Of a stretch of DNA of 64,000 bases, positions 52,549 through 61,568 are shown piece by piece. The translations under genes and the position numbers were made by a program. The DNA lies in the NCBI GenBank assembly GCA_965250245.1, contig OZ252296.1, positions 2,046,001-2,110,000 of the forward strand, given 5' to 3'. Position 1 is the first letter of the stretch, and each line of letters begins with the position of its first letter. The notes under the pieces are model-generated. The model saw nothing but the letters and a program-made list of their open reading frames with translations. It searched no databases and was not told where the DNA came from. This DNA is from JABDIP01 sp965250245. GTDB taxonomy: Bacteria; Pseudomonadota; Alphaproteobacteria; DSM-16000; Inquilinaceae.

Positions 52549-54588
52549 ATGCCCGACCTGTCGCGCCTGCTGCGGCCCCGCTCCATCGCCGTGATCGGCG
52601 GCGGCACCTGGTGCCGCAACCTGGTCGAGCAGTGCCGGAAGATCGGCTTCGACGGTGCGCTGTGGTGGGTGCACCCCAGGCCGGACGATGTCACCGAGGC
52701 GACCGCCTTCGCATCCGTGTCGGACCTGCCCGACGCCCCCGACGCCAGCTTCATCGGCGTCAACCGGCAGGCCACGGTCGAAGTCGTCGGCGCGCTCTCG
52801 GCCATCGGCGCGGGCGGCGCGGTCTGCTTCGCCAGCGGCTTTCTGGAATCCGAACAGGAGGATTCCGAAGGCGCCGGCCTGCAGGCGGCGTTGCTGAAAG
52901 CCGCCGGCGATATGCCGCTCATCGGACCCAACTGCTATGGCCTGATCAACTATCTGGACGGCGTGCCGCTCTGGCCCGATCAGCATGGCGGGACGCGGGT
53001 GGATACGGGCGTGGCGATCGTCACCCAGTCCTCGAACCTCGCCATCAGCCTGACCATGCAGCGTCGCGCCCTGCCGGTCGCCTATGTGGTGACCGCCGGA
53101 AACCAGGCGCAGCTTGGCATTGCCGAGATCGGTACGGCGCTGCTGGAGGATTCCAGGGTGACGGCGCTGGGCCTTCACATCGAGGGCTTCGGCGACCTAC
53201 GCGCGTTCGAGGCCCTGGCCGCCCGCGCGGCCGAGCTTGCCAAGCCGATTGTCGCGCTTAAGGTCGGCCGGACCGAGCAGGCGCGCACGGCGACGGTCAC
53301 CCACACCGCGTCGCTGGCCGGCGATGACGCCGGCGCGCAGGCCTTTCTCGAGCGGCTCGGCATTGCCCGGGTCTCCTCGCTGCCGGAGCTGGTCGAGACC
53401 CTGAAGCTGCTGCATGTGACCGGCCCGCTGGCCTCCAACGCCATCGCCGCGATCTGTTGCTCCGGCGGCGAGGCGGCCCTCATGGCGGACAGCGCCGCCG
53501 GACGCGCCCTTCGCTATCCGCCGCTGACCGACGACCAGCGCGCGGAATTGCGCGCCGTCTTGGGGCCGAGGGTCGCGTTGGCCAATCCGCTCGACTATCA
53601 CACCTATATCTGGAACGACACGGCGGCGATGACCCGGACCTGGACGGCGATGATGGGCGGGGCGGATCTGACCCTGGCGGTCGTCGACCTGCCGCGCGCC
53701 GACCGCTGCTCCGACGCCGACTGGCAATGCGCCATCGAGGCCGCCCTGGCCGCCCGCCAGCAGGTGGACCGTCCGCTCGCCATGGTCGCCACGTTGCCGG
53801 AGAACCTGCCCGAGCCCGTTGCCGACCGCCTGATCGGTGGCGGTGTGGCCCCGCTTATGGGCCTTGATGATGCGCTGGCTGCCGCAGAGGCCGCCGCATG
53901 GCTCGGCACGACTGCGCACCAGCCGGAGCCGGTGGCGTTGCCCGTTGCGGTCGCAGCTCCGGAAACGCTCGGCGAGGCGGACGCCAAGGCGCTCCTGTCT
54001 GCGGCAGGCGTGCCGGTCCCGAACGCCGCGCGGGCCGGCAGCGCGGAGGACGCCGCGGAGAAGGCGGCGCGGATCGGATTTCCGGTCGTGCTGAAAGGCG
54101 AAGGCATCGATCACAAGACCGAGGCGGGCGCCGTCGCGCTGAACCTGACATCCGCCGCGGCGGTGCGGCAGGCCGCGAAGGCGATGCCGACCGGGACATT
54201 CCTGGTCGAGGACTTCGTGGCCGACCCGGTGGCCGAGCTTCTGATCGGTGTCGTGCGCGATCCGGCCCATGGCTTCGTCCTGACCCTGGCGGCCGGTGGC
54301 ACGCTGACCGAATTGCTGCGCGACAGCCAATCGCTGCTCGTGCCAAGTTCCGAGGCGGCGGTCGGCTCCGCGCTCGGCCGTTTGAAGGTCGCCCGGCTCC
54401 TCGACGGCTATCGCGGGCGGCCGGCGGCCGACAGGGCGGCGATCCTGGCGGCAATCATGGCGGTCCAGCGATTCGTGCTGGACCATGTCGGCCAATTGGA
54501 GGAAATCGAGATCAACCCGCTTCTCTGCGGCCCCGAAAGGGCGGTCGCGGTGGATGCGCTGGTGCGGATGGGAAAGGGCCCGGCATGA
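52549..54588 (+). CDS. NDP-forming acyl-CoA synthetase (acetate-CoA ligase family)
   Basis: 679 residues in three parts. ~1-130 is a CoA-binding domain (PRSIAVIGGG). ~140-450 is succinyl-CoA-synthetase-like with the phospho-His in VTHTASLAGDD (His252). ~470-679 is an ATP-grasp domain (FPVVLKGEGIDHKTEAGAV; EEIEINPLL). It makes an acyl-CoA from an acid, CoA and ATP. Here it probably activates carnitine, butyrobetaine or a related acid in place of the AMP-forming CaiC. The stop overlaps the caiD start (ATGA). Confidence 0.88.
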   Translation: MPDLSRLLRPRSIAVIGGGTWCRNLVEQCRKIGFDGALWWVHPRPDDVTEATAFASVSDLPDAPDASFIGVNRQATVEVVGALSAIGAGGAVCFASGFLESEQEDSEGAGLQAALLKAAGDMPLIGPNCYGLINYLDGVPLWPDQHGGTRVDTGVAIVTQSSNLAISLTMQRRALPVAYVVTAGNQAQLGIAEIGTALLEDSRVTALGLHIEGFGDLRAFEALAARAAELAKPIVALKVGRTEQARTATVTHTASLAGDDAGAQAFLERLGIARVSSLPELVETLKLLHVTGPLASNAIAAICCSGGEAALMADSAAGRALRYPPLTDDQRAELRAVLGPRVALANPLDYHTYIWNDTAAMTRTWTAMMGGADLTLAVVDLPRADRCSDADWQCAIEAALAARQQVDRPLAMVATLPENLPEPVADRLIGGGVAPLMGLDDALAAAEAAAWLGTTAHQPEPVALPVAVAAPETLGEADAKALLSAAGVPVPNAARAGSAEDAAEKAARIGFPVVLKGEGIDHKTEAGAVALNLTSAAAVRQAAKAMPTGTFLVEDFVADPVAELLIGVVRDPAHGFVLTLAAGGTLTELLRDSQSLLVPSSEAAVGSALGRLKVARLLDGYRGRPAADRAAILAAIMAVQRFVLDHVGQLEEIEINPLLCGPERAVAVDALVRMGKGPA

Positions 54589-55370
54589 CGGATACACCGA
54601 TCAAGACCCGCCGCGAGGGCGGCATCCTGGAAGTGACCCTGGACCGGCCGAAGGCCAACGCCATCGACCTGGCCACCAGCCGCATCATGGGAGACATCTT
54701 CGCCGATTTCCGCGACGACCCCGATTTGCGGGTCGCCATCGTCACCGGTACAGGCGAGAAATTCTTCTGCCCCGGCTGGGATTTGAAGGCCGCGGCGGAG
54801 GGCGACGCGGTGGACGGCGACTATGGGGTCGGCGGCTTCGGCGGCCTGCAGGAGTTGCGCGACCTCAACAAGCCGGTGATCGCCGCCGTCAACGGCATCT
54901 GCTGCGGCGGCGGGCTGGAACTGGCCCTGTCCGCCGACATCATCCTGGCCGCGGAGCACGCCACCTTCGCCCTGCCGGAGATCCGTTCCGGCACCGTCGC
55001 CGATGCCGCCTCCATCAAGCTGCCCAAGCGCATCCCCTATCACATCGCCATGGAGCTGCTGCTGACCGGCCGCTGGCTGGATGCGGAGGAGGCGCATCGC
55101 TGGGGTCTGGTGAACCGGATCGTGCCCGCCGACGACCTCATGACCAATGCCTGGGACATGGCGCGGCTGATCGCATCCGGCCCGCCGCTGGTCTACGCGG
55201 CGATCAAGGAGGTCGTGCGCGACGCCGAGGACAGCAAGTTCCAGGACGCCATGAACCGCGTCACCCAGCGCAAGCTGCGCACCGTCGACGTGCTCTATTC
55301 CTCCGAAGACCAGCTCGAAGGCGCGCGCGCCTTCGCCGAGAAGCGCGACCCGGTCTGGAAGGGGCGCTAG
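54585..55370 (+). CDS. caiD: carnitinyl-CoA dehydratase / crotonobetainyl-CoA hydratase
   Basis: 261 residues, the same length as E. coli CaiD. GILEVTLDRPKANAIDLATSRIMG, LRVAIVTGTGEKFFCPGWDLKAAAEG, LNKPVIAAVNGICCGGGLELALSADI and the ending AFAEKRDPVWKGR match CaiD closely. It interconverts crotonobetainyl-CoA and carnitinyl-CoA. With the acyl-CoA dehydrogenase upstream and carnitine dehydrogenase in the operon, it completes the path from butyrobetaine to carnitine. Confidence 0.9.
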   Translation: MTDTPIKTRREGGILEVTLDRPKANAIDLATSRIMGDIFADFRDDPDLRVAIVTGTGEKFFCPGWDLKAAAEGDAVDGDYGVGGFGGLQELRDLNKPVIAAVNGICCGGGLELALSADIILAAEHATFALPEIRSGTVADAASIKLPKRIPYHIAMELLLTGRWLDAEEAHRWGLVNRIVPADDLMTNAWDMARLIASGPPLVYAAIKEVVRDAEDSKFQDAMNRVTQRKLRTVDVLYSSEDQLEGARAFAEKRDPVWKGR

Positions 55371-56108
55371 ATGCGGCTCTACGGAAACCTGGCCGAGTGG
55401 TATCCGCTGCTCACGGTGGCCGAGGACTACGGCGAGGAGGCGGACCATTTCATCCGCCTCGTGGAGGCTGCTCGGGCCGGGCCGGCCGACACGCTGCTCG
55501 AGCTGGGGACGGGGGCGGGACACCTCGCCTCGCACCTGAAGGGGCGGTTTCGGTGCACGCTGACCGACCTGTCGCCGGACATGCTGGCGATCAGCCAGGC
55601 CCAAAACCCGGAATGCGATCACGCCGAGGGTGACATGCGGACCCTCGATCTCGGGCGCACGTTCGATGTCGTGCTGGCCCATGACGCAATCGCCTATATG
55701 ACGACCGAAGCCGATCTTGCCGCGGCGATCGCGACGGCTGCCCGGCATCTGCGGCCAGGCGGGCTGGCGGTCCTGATCCCCGACATCGTAACCGACACCT
55801 TCGAGCCGCGATGGGAATCCGGCGGCCATGACGGAGCGGACGGGCGGGCGCTGCGCTACCTGGAATGGGACCATGATCCCGATCCGTCGGATACCGAGAT
55901 CACGGTCGACTTCGTCCTGATGCTGCGCGAGCCCGGCCGGCCCGTCCGGGTCGAGCACGACGCCCACACGGTCGGCCTGTTTCCGATCGGCACCTGGCTG
56001 CGGCTGATCTCAGAGGCCGGCCTGGAGCCGGTCGAGGTCGACGTGCCCGACCCTTATGCTGGAGAGCACCACGTATTCGTCGCCCGTCGGGCCGATACCG
56101 GGCCCTGA
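55371..56108 (+). CDS. class I SAM-dependent methyltransferase
   Basis: 245 residues. The SAM-binding motif is TLLELGTGAGHLASHL, followed by LTDLSPDMLAISQ and FDVVLAHDAIAYM. It begins directly after the caiD stop, so it may be the last gene of the carnitine operon. A methyl transfer involving betaine or carnitine is possible, but the substrate is not visible. Confidence 0.85.
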   Translation: MRLYGNLAEWYPLLTVAEDYGEEADHFIRLVEAARAGPADTLLELGTGAGHLASHLKGRFRCTLTDLSPDMLAISQAQNPECDHAEGDMRTLDLGRTFDVVLAHDAIAYMTTEADLAAAIATAARHLRPGGLAVLIPDIVTDTFEPRWESGGHDGADGRALRYLEWDHDPDPSDTEITVDFVLMLREPGRPVRVEHDAHTVGLFPIGTWLRLISEAGLEPVEVDVPDPYAGEHHVFVARRADTGP

Positions 56109-56639
56109 CTACGAGCGCAGAGCCGATGGCGGAGGGTGGCGATAGATCAGGCAGGGGCCGCCGACCGGTCTCGGCGCGTCCGGGTCCGGCGTGGCGCCCA
56201 GGTTTTCGGCGACCCGCATCGAGGCGGCGTTGCCGGGGTCGATGTAGCTGACCACCGTGTCCCACCCCAGGGTGCCATACGCGAAGTCGCGGGCGCGGCG
56301 CGCGGCCTCGCGGGCGTAGCCCTGGCCCTCGAATCCGTCCCACAACAGCCAGCCGATCTCCCGTTCCGGATAGGATGGCGGGCGGTTGAGGCCGATCTGG
56401 CCGACATGGGCGCCGTCCGCGCGGCGCTCGATCGCCCAGCTGCCGAAGCCGAGCAATCCCCATTGGCCGACATCGGCCCCGAACATCAACCAGGCCTTGT
56501 CGCGCGAGACCGGCCCGTCGACGAACTTCGAGCGCGGTGACGCATAGAACGCGGCGAAGCGGTCGAAATCCTCGGCACGATTGGGCCGCAGGCGCAGCCG
56601 TTCGGTCTCCAGCGTTGGGGCCGTGAGGAACTCCGCCAT
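56109..56639 (-). CDS. GNAT-family N-acetyltransferase
   Basis: 176 residues of RimJ-like fold: LETERLRLRPNRAEDFDRFAAFYASP, GQIGLNRPPSYPEREIGWLLWDGFEGQGYAREAARRARDFAY and YIDPGNAASMRVAENLGA. The acceptor is unknown. It converges tail to tail with the methyltransferase gene with no gap, and follows the AhpD-like gene on the minus strand. Confidence 0.87.
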   Translation of the reverse strand: MAEFLTAPTLETERLRLRPNRAEDFDRFAAFYASPRSKFVDGPVSRDKAWLMFGADVGQWGLLGFGSWAIERRADGAHVGQIGLNRPPSYPEREIGWLLWDGFEGQGYAREAARRARDFAYGTLGWDTVVSYIDPGNAASMRVAENLGATPDPDAPRPVGGPCLIYRHPPPSALRS

Positions 56640-56653
56640 GCGGTCTGCCCTGG

Positions 56654-57238
56654 TTACAGTTTCCGTCCGATCGCCAGAGAGTCGCGGAAACCTTCGTCCT
56701 CGTCCAGGAATGCCGGTTCCGGGCCGGCGCCGGTGGCGTCATAGAAGCGGGCGACGAAGCAGCGGAAGGCCGCGCAGAGCGCGATGTCGGCGATCTCCTG
56801 ATCCGAGAATCCGACGGCGCGCAGGCCTTCGATGTCGTGGCCGCTGACCGTGGAGGCATCCCTCGCGACGGCTTCGGCATAGCCCAGCATCGCCACATCC
56901 CGGTCGTCGAGCCCGGCGGCGCGGAAGTCGCGCTGCACCGCCATCACCGCGTCCTTGGAGCCCAGATCGTCCAGCAGTTGGCGGCCATAGACCGTCGAGC
57001 AATAGGTCGACGGCACCTGCTGGGCGGCGATGAAGGTGATCAGCCGCCAGTCCCGGGGCGACAGGGAGAAATTCGCCTTCACCGCGCCGACGAAATCCTC
57101 GAACACCGGCAGCATGTCCGGCCGGGCGGTCCAGCACGCCGTCGCCGACATGACGAAACCCAAGGCGGCCTTCTCCTCCGCGTAAATCTCGGCGACGCGG
57201 CCGGTCGCATCCGGCTCCCCAATGGTCTTCAGATACAT
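56654..57238 (-). CDS. AhpD/carboxymuconolactone-decarboxylase-like protein
   Basis: 194 residues, all alpha. PDMLPVFEDFVGAVKANFSLSPRDWRLITFIAAQQVPSTYCSTVYGRQLLDDLG is the peroxidase-related AhpD-like core, but only one Cys of the usual C-x-x-C pair remains (YCSTVYG). GLRAVGFSDQEIADIALCAAFRCFVARFYDATG is the second half. A role in peroxide or quinone chemistry is possible; the missing Cys weakens it. Start at the ATG 57238. Confidence 0.75.
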   Translation of the reverse strand: MYLKTIGEPDATGRVAEIYAEEKAALGFVMSATACWTARPDMLPVFEDFVGAVKANFSLSPRDWRLITFIAAQQVPSTYCSTVYGRQLLDDLGSKDAVMAVQRDFRAAGLDDRDVAMLGYAEAVARDASTVSGHDIEGLRAVGFSDQEIADIALCAAFRCFVARFYDATGAGPEPAFLDEDEGFRDSLAIGRKL

Positions 57239-57379
57239 GATTGTGCCCCCATGATCCGCGCTTGACCGGCGCATCGGGCCGGCGCCGCGATCCGGAATCC
57301 CGACGCGGGATCCGCGGCGGCCATTTCTGCCCCCGGCTGTCACAATCCGATCACGCCGGGCACCGGCGCCCCGGGGGGG

Positions 57380-58069
57380 TCAGCCCATCGCGACCCGGCT
57401 CTGCCGTGCGTTGCGGATCTTTATGTCCTCTCTCCAAGTCACCAGCGCGAATACGATCCATCCGCCGTGGAACAACACACCGGCGATCATCACCAGCTCG
57501 CCGGGGATCGGCCCGACTGCCGCGCGCTCGGTGAAATCGTACAGCCCGAGGACCGGTGTCGGGTGGATCGCCAGTTTGGAGTAATACGCCAGCACCTGAA
57601 TCCCCAGTATCCAGGCATAGTTGCGCCGCAGCCGCCGCCCGATCGCCCGGGCCAGGCTGATGTGATACTCCGGCTTGCTGTATTCCTTCGCCAACATGTC
57701 GCTCCATCCGGAATCCATGTGGATGCCGCTGCCTTGGAGCAATGGGGCATAAAATTCGGTCTCGATCAGCCGGCATCGCGCCCGCCAGACATTGAAATAG
57801 CGATAGCGGCGCGCCTCGAAGAGCAGGAAGACCACCACCACCGCACCGACCAGGGCCATGGGCAGCGGCGAGGCGTACGGCCCGCTGAAGGTCAGGGACA
57901 ACGCGATCCCCGTCGTCACCACGGCCCAGTTGGTGGTGTTGTCCAGCCGGGTCCGCCACATCGTGCTGCGATACACCTCGCCCCGATAAAGATGTGCGAT
58001 CGCGCCGATCTGGGCGGAGCTGAAATCATCCGCCTCCTGTGGGGTTATTGCGGTCATGGGCGTCTGCAT
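57380..58069 (-). CDS. DUF2270-domain membrane protein
   Basis: 229 residues. GAIAHLYRGEVYRSTMWRTRLDNTTNWAVVTTGIALSL and VVFLLFEARRYRYFNVWRARCRLIETEFYAPLL match DUF2270. Four hydrophobic segments are visible, near 50-70, 75-95, 150-170 and 190-215. GGAGGCG precedes the ATG. The function is unknown. Confidence 0.85.
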   Translation of the reverse strand: MQTPMTAITPQEADDFSSAQIGAIAHLYRGEVYRSTMWRTRLDNTTNWAVVTTGIALSLTFSGPYASPLPMALVGAVVVVFLLFEARRYRYFNVWRARCRLIETEFYAPLLQGSGIHMDSGWSDMLAKEYSKPEYHISLARAIGRRLRRNYAWILGIQVLAYYSKLAIHPTPVLGLYDFTERAAVGPIPGELVMIAGVLFHGGWIVFALVTWREDIKIRNARQSRVAMG

Positions 58070-58294
58070 GGTCGCCTCCGTTCGTCGAGCAGAACCCGCC
58101 GCACGGCATCCGGTCCCCATGGCCGTTCGGCCTGCGGCCATCCGATCATACACAGCCCGACCGGCCGCCGTTGGAAGATCGCGATCAGTTGACCGGATTC
58201 CGCAGCGGGCCCGGCATTTGCGCGAGATCATTTATGCCCCGCGCGATTGTCCCGAGACTGGCCCCACGGACGGACAGCGCTGCTGGGAGGCAAG

Positions 58295-59065
58295 GTGTCG
58301 GATTTCTCGGAGCATGCGGTCCGGGACCGGGTGGCGTCGGGCGACCTCCGCGCCGTCCTGTTCGACCTCGACGGCGTGATCACCGATACCGCCGGGCTGC
58401 ATGCCCAGGCCTGGAAACGGCTGTTCGACGGGTTCCTGCACGCCAACGCGCCATCGGAGCCATTCGCGCCGTTCAGGCTGCCGGAGGACTACCTGGCCCA
58501 TGTCGATGGCAAGCCGCGCTATGACGGCGTCCGGACATTCCTCGCGGCGCGCGGCATCGCCCTGCCGGATGGCGCGCCGTCCGACCCGGACGACCGGCTG
58601 ACGATCTGCGGCCTCGGCAACCGCAAGGACGCGCTGTTCAACGCGGTGCTGGAACGCGACGGCGTCTCGGTATTCGCGCCGAGCATCCGGCTGGTCCGGG
58701 CGCTGCGCGACCGGTCCGTGGCGACCGCCTGCGTCTCCTCCTCGAAGAACTGCCGGCCGGTGCTCATGCGCGCCGGATTGGTCGACCTGTTCGACGCCAT
58801 CGTCGATGGCTTCGATATCGAGCGCGGGCTCGCCGGCAAGCCCGCCCCGGACAGCTACCTCCGCGCGGCTGATGCGCTCGGTGTGCCGCCCTCCGCAGCG
58901 GCCGTGGTCGAGGATGCGCTGTCCGGCGTCGAAGCCGGGCGGGCCGGCGGCTTCGGCCTGGTCATCGGCCTCGACCGGGGCGCCGGTCGCGATGCCCTGC
59001 TGGCCCATGGCGCCGACATCGTGGTCGGCGAGCTCGACGAACTGCTCCCACTGACAGAAGGCTAG
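58295..59065 (+). CDS. beta-phosphoglucomutase-type HAD phosphatase
   Basis: 256 residues from a GTG at 58295 (GGGAGG upstream). The HAD nucleophile motif is VLFDLDGVITDTAGLHAQAWKRLF; CVSSSKN and AVVEDALSGVEAGRAGG are motifs II and IV. It would convert beta-glucose 1-phosphate to glucose 6-phosphate. It lies 8 bp before a GH65 phosphorylase gene, the usual partner that produces beta-glucose 1-phosphate. Confidence 0.88.
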   Translation: MSDFSEHAVRDRVASGDLRAVLFDLDGVITDTAGLHAQAWKRLFDGFLHANAPSEPFAPFRLPEDYLAHVDGKPRYDGVRTFLAARGIALPDGAPSDPDDRLTICGLGNRKDALFNAVLERDGVSVFAPSIRLVRALRDRSVATACVSSSKNCRPVLMRAGLVDLFDAIVDGFDIERGLAGKPAPDSYLRAADALGVPPSAAAVVEDALSGVEAGRAGGFGLVIGLDRGAGRDALLAHGADIVVGELDELLPLTEG

Positions 59066-59073
59066 ATCCCCCG

Positions 59074-61425
59074 ATGGTCCTGCGCGCCCGACAGAACCCG
59101 CCCCGGCACCTGTTCCCGATCGACCCCTGGGCGATCGAGACCCTGCAGGCCTCCGGCGACCTGATCCAGGAGATCGAGACGATCTTCGCCCTGGCCAATG
59201 GCTATGTGGGCCTGCGCGGCAGCCACGAGGAGGATCACCCGGTGGTCGAGCCGGGCACCTATCTCAACGGTTTCCACGAGCTGCGCCAGATCGTCTATGG
59301 CGAGAAGGCCTACGGCTTCCCCGAGTCCGGCCAGACCATGATCAACTGCCCGGACGGCAAAGTGCTGAAGACCTATGTGGATGACGAGCCGTTCGACGTG
59401 GAGAGCTGCGAGACCAGCGGCTACCGCCGGCGTCTCGACATGCGGCGCGGCATCCTGGAACGCGAGCTCCTATGGGTGACCCCGAGCGGCAAGCGGGTGC
59501 GCATGCGTTCCACGCGGCTGGTCTCGCTGGCCAGCCGTCATCTCGCCTGCCTGCATCTGGAACTGGAGCTGGAGAACGCGGACGCCAATGTCGTCTTCAG
59601 TTCCGAGCTCCTGCACCGTGGCGAGCTGCTTGTCGACGGCGATCCCGAGGACCCGCGCCTGGGCGCCATGCCGGAAGGTCCGGTGCTGCTGCCGACCGGT
59701 CGCGAGGCGGACGGCTGCCGCTCCATCCTCAGCTACCGCACCACCCGCTCCGGGCTGGTGCTGGCCTGCGGCATGGATCACGCCCTGGACTGCGAGACCG
59801 AGGCGCAGGTCGAGGCCAGCCAGGATGACGACACCGGCCGGGTCGTCTTCCGGCTGCGCGCCCCGGCCGGTCGGCCGATCCGGCTCGCCAAGTATCTGGC
59901 CTATCACTACAGCCCGGATCGTCCGGCCGAGGACCTGCGGGCCCAGGTCGGATGGACGCTCGACAACGCCCTGGCCGCCGGCTTCGACAAGATCGTGCGG
60001 CGTCAGGAGGCCGCGGCCGGGCAATTCTGGGACCGGTCCGACGTCATCCTGGAGGGCGATGACGACGCCCAGCAGGTGGTGCGCTGGAACCTCTTCCAAC
60101 TGCTGCAGGCGTCGGCCTGCGTCGATGGCCATGGCATCGGCTCCCGCGGCCTGACCGGCCGGACCTATGAGGGGCATTATTTCTGGGACGCCGAGATCTA
60201 TGTGCTGCCGTTCCTGGTCTACACCAACCCCCGGATCGCCCGCGCGATCCTGAAGTTCCGCCACGACAAGCTCGACCGCGCCCGCAAGCGGGCCCATGAG
60301 CTCGGCCATCGCGGGGCGTTGTTTCCCTGGCGGACGATCAACGGCGACGAGGCCTCCGCCTATTACGCCGCCAGCACGGCGCAATACCACATCAACGCCG
60401 ACATCATGTACGGCATGCGCAAATACGTGGAGGTCACCGGCGATACCGAATTCCTGGACGAGTATGGCGCCGAACTGCTGGTCGAGACGGCGCGTCTTTG
60501 GGCCGATCTCGGTTTCTACAACCCGCGGCGCGACGGCAAGTTCTGCATCAACGGGGTGACCGGGCCGGACGAATACACCGCCATCGTCAACAACAACTAC
60601 TTCACCAACTTCATGGCCCGCGGGAACATGAAGTACGCTGCGCAGGTGGTCCGCGAGCTGGCCGACCGGAATCCGGACGCCCATGCCCGCCTGATCCGCG
60701 CCACCGGCCTGGCCGATGACGAGATCGCCGCCTGGGAGATGGCGGCCGAGAAGATCTTCCTGCCCTATGACGAGGCGACCGGAATCCATGCCCAGGACGA
60801 CAGCTTCATGGAGAAGCGGCCCTGGGATTTCGCCAACACGCCGGACGACTACTATCCGCTGCTGCTGCACTACCACCCGCTGAACCTGTATCGCCACCAG
60901 GTGCTGAAGCAGGCCGACACGCTGCTCGCCATCTTCCTGTTCGGCCACGCCTTCTCCATCGAGGAGAAGCGCCGCAACTTCGACTTCTACGACCCGCTCA
61001 CCACCCACGATTCCTCGCTGTCGGTGTGCATCCAGAGCATCATCGCCAACGAGGTCGGCTATTACGACAAGGCGCTGGAGTACTACCGCTTCGCCGCCAC
61101 CATGGATTTGTCGGATGTCGGCGGAAACGTCCGGCACGGCGCCCACATCGCTTCGATCGGCGGCGCCTGGATGGCCCTGGTCTACGGGTTCGCGGGGCTG
61201 CGCGACGCGGCCGGCCGGATCAGCTTCAAGCCGCGCCTGCCCGAGGCCTGGAAGCGCCTGTCCTTTCATCTGACGGTGCGCGGCAGCCGGTTGCGCATAG
61301 AGGCGGGGAGGGACGAGACCATCTACCGGCTCCTCGACGGCGCCGACATCACCTTCGAGCACCATGGAGAGCCGGTCACGCTTTCCGCCGCCGAGCCCTC
61401 CGCGACCCGGCCCAATCCCGGCTGA
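59074..61425 (+). CDS. GH65 disaccharide phosphorylase (maltose/trehalose/kojibiose type)
   Basis: 783 residues. An N-terminal beta domain (FALANGYVGLRGSHEEDHP) precedes an (alpha/alpha)6 barrel with GHYFWDAEIYVLPF and the catalytic acid E500 in GVTGPDEYTAIVNNNYFTN; TTHDSSLSVCIQSIIANEVG and the phosphate-site region follow. It splits an alpha-linked disaccharide with phosphate, giving beta-glucose 1-phosphate for the mutase. Sequence alone does not tell maltose from trehalose or kojibiose. No signal peptide, so it is cytoplasmic. Confidence 0.9.
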   Translation: MVLRARQNPPRHLFPIDPWAIETLQASGDLIQEIETIFALANGYVGLRGSHEEDHPVVEPGTYLNGFHELRQIVYGEKAYGFPESGQTMINCPDGKVLKTYVDDEPFDVESCETSGYRRRLDMRRGILERELLWVTPSGKRVRMRSTRLVSLASRHLACLHLELELENADANVVFSSELLHRGELLVDGDPEDPRLGAMPEGPVLLPTGREADGCRSILSYRTTRSGLVLACGMDHALDCETEAQVEASQDDDTGRVVFRLRAPAGRPIRLAKYLAYHYSPDRPAEDLRAQVGWTLDNALAAGFDKIVRRQEAAAGQFWDRSDVILEGDDDAQQVVRWNLFQLLQASACVDGHGIGSRGLTGRTYEGHYFWDAEIYVLPFLVYTNPRIARAILKFRHDKLDRARKRAHELGHRGALFPWRTINGDEASAYYAASTAQYHINADIMYGMRKYVEVTGDTEFLDEYGAELLVETARLWADLGFYNPRRDGKFCINGVTGPDEYTAIVNNNYFTNFMARGNMKYAAQVVRELADRNPDAHARLIRATGLADDEIAAWEMAAEKIFLPYDEATGIHAQDDSFMEKRPWDFANTPDDYYPLLLHYHPLNLYRHQVLKQADTLLAIFLFGHAFSIEEKRRNFDFYDPLTTHDSSLSVCIQSIIANEVGYYDKALEYYRFAATMDLSDVGGNVRHGAHIASIGGAWMALVYGFAGLRDAAGRISFKPRLPEAWKRLSFHLTVRGSRLRIEAGRDETIYRLLDGADITFEHHGEPVTLSAAEPSATRPNPG

Positions 61426-61568
61426 GCCGGCCCGAGCAACGGCGGCGTCATCAATCCTTCACCGAACCGTAACGGGGCGTTGCTACCCAGCCTGTCTGAG
61501 GCGCGCGGCCTGTCCGCGCGGCCGGGCCCGGGCGGGAGTGCCGGGCGGCAAAACACAGGGGAGCCCCA

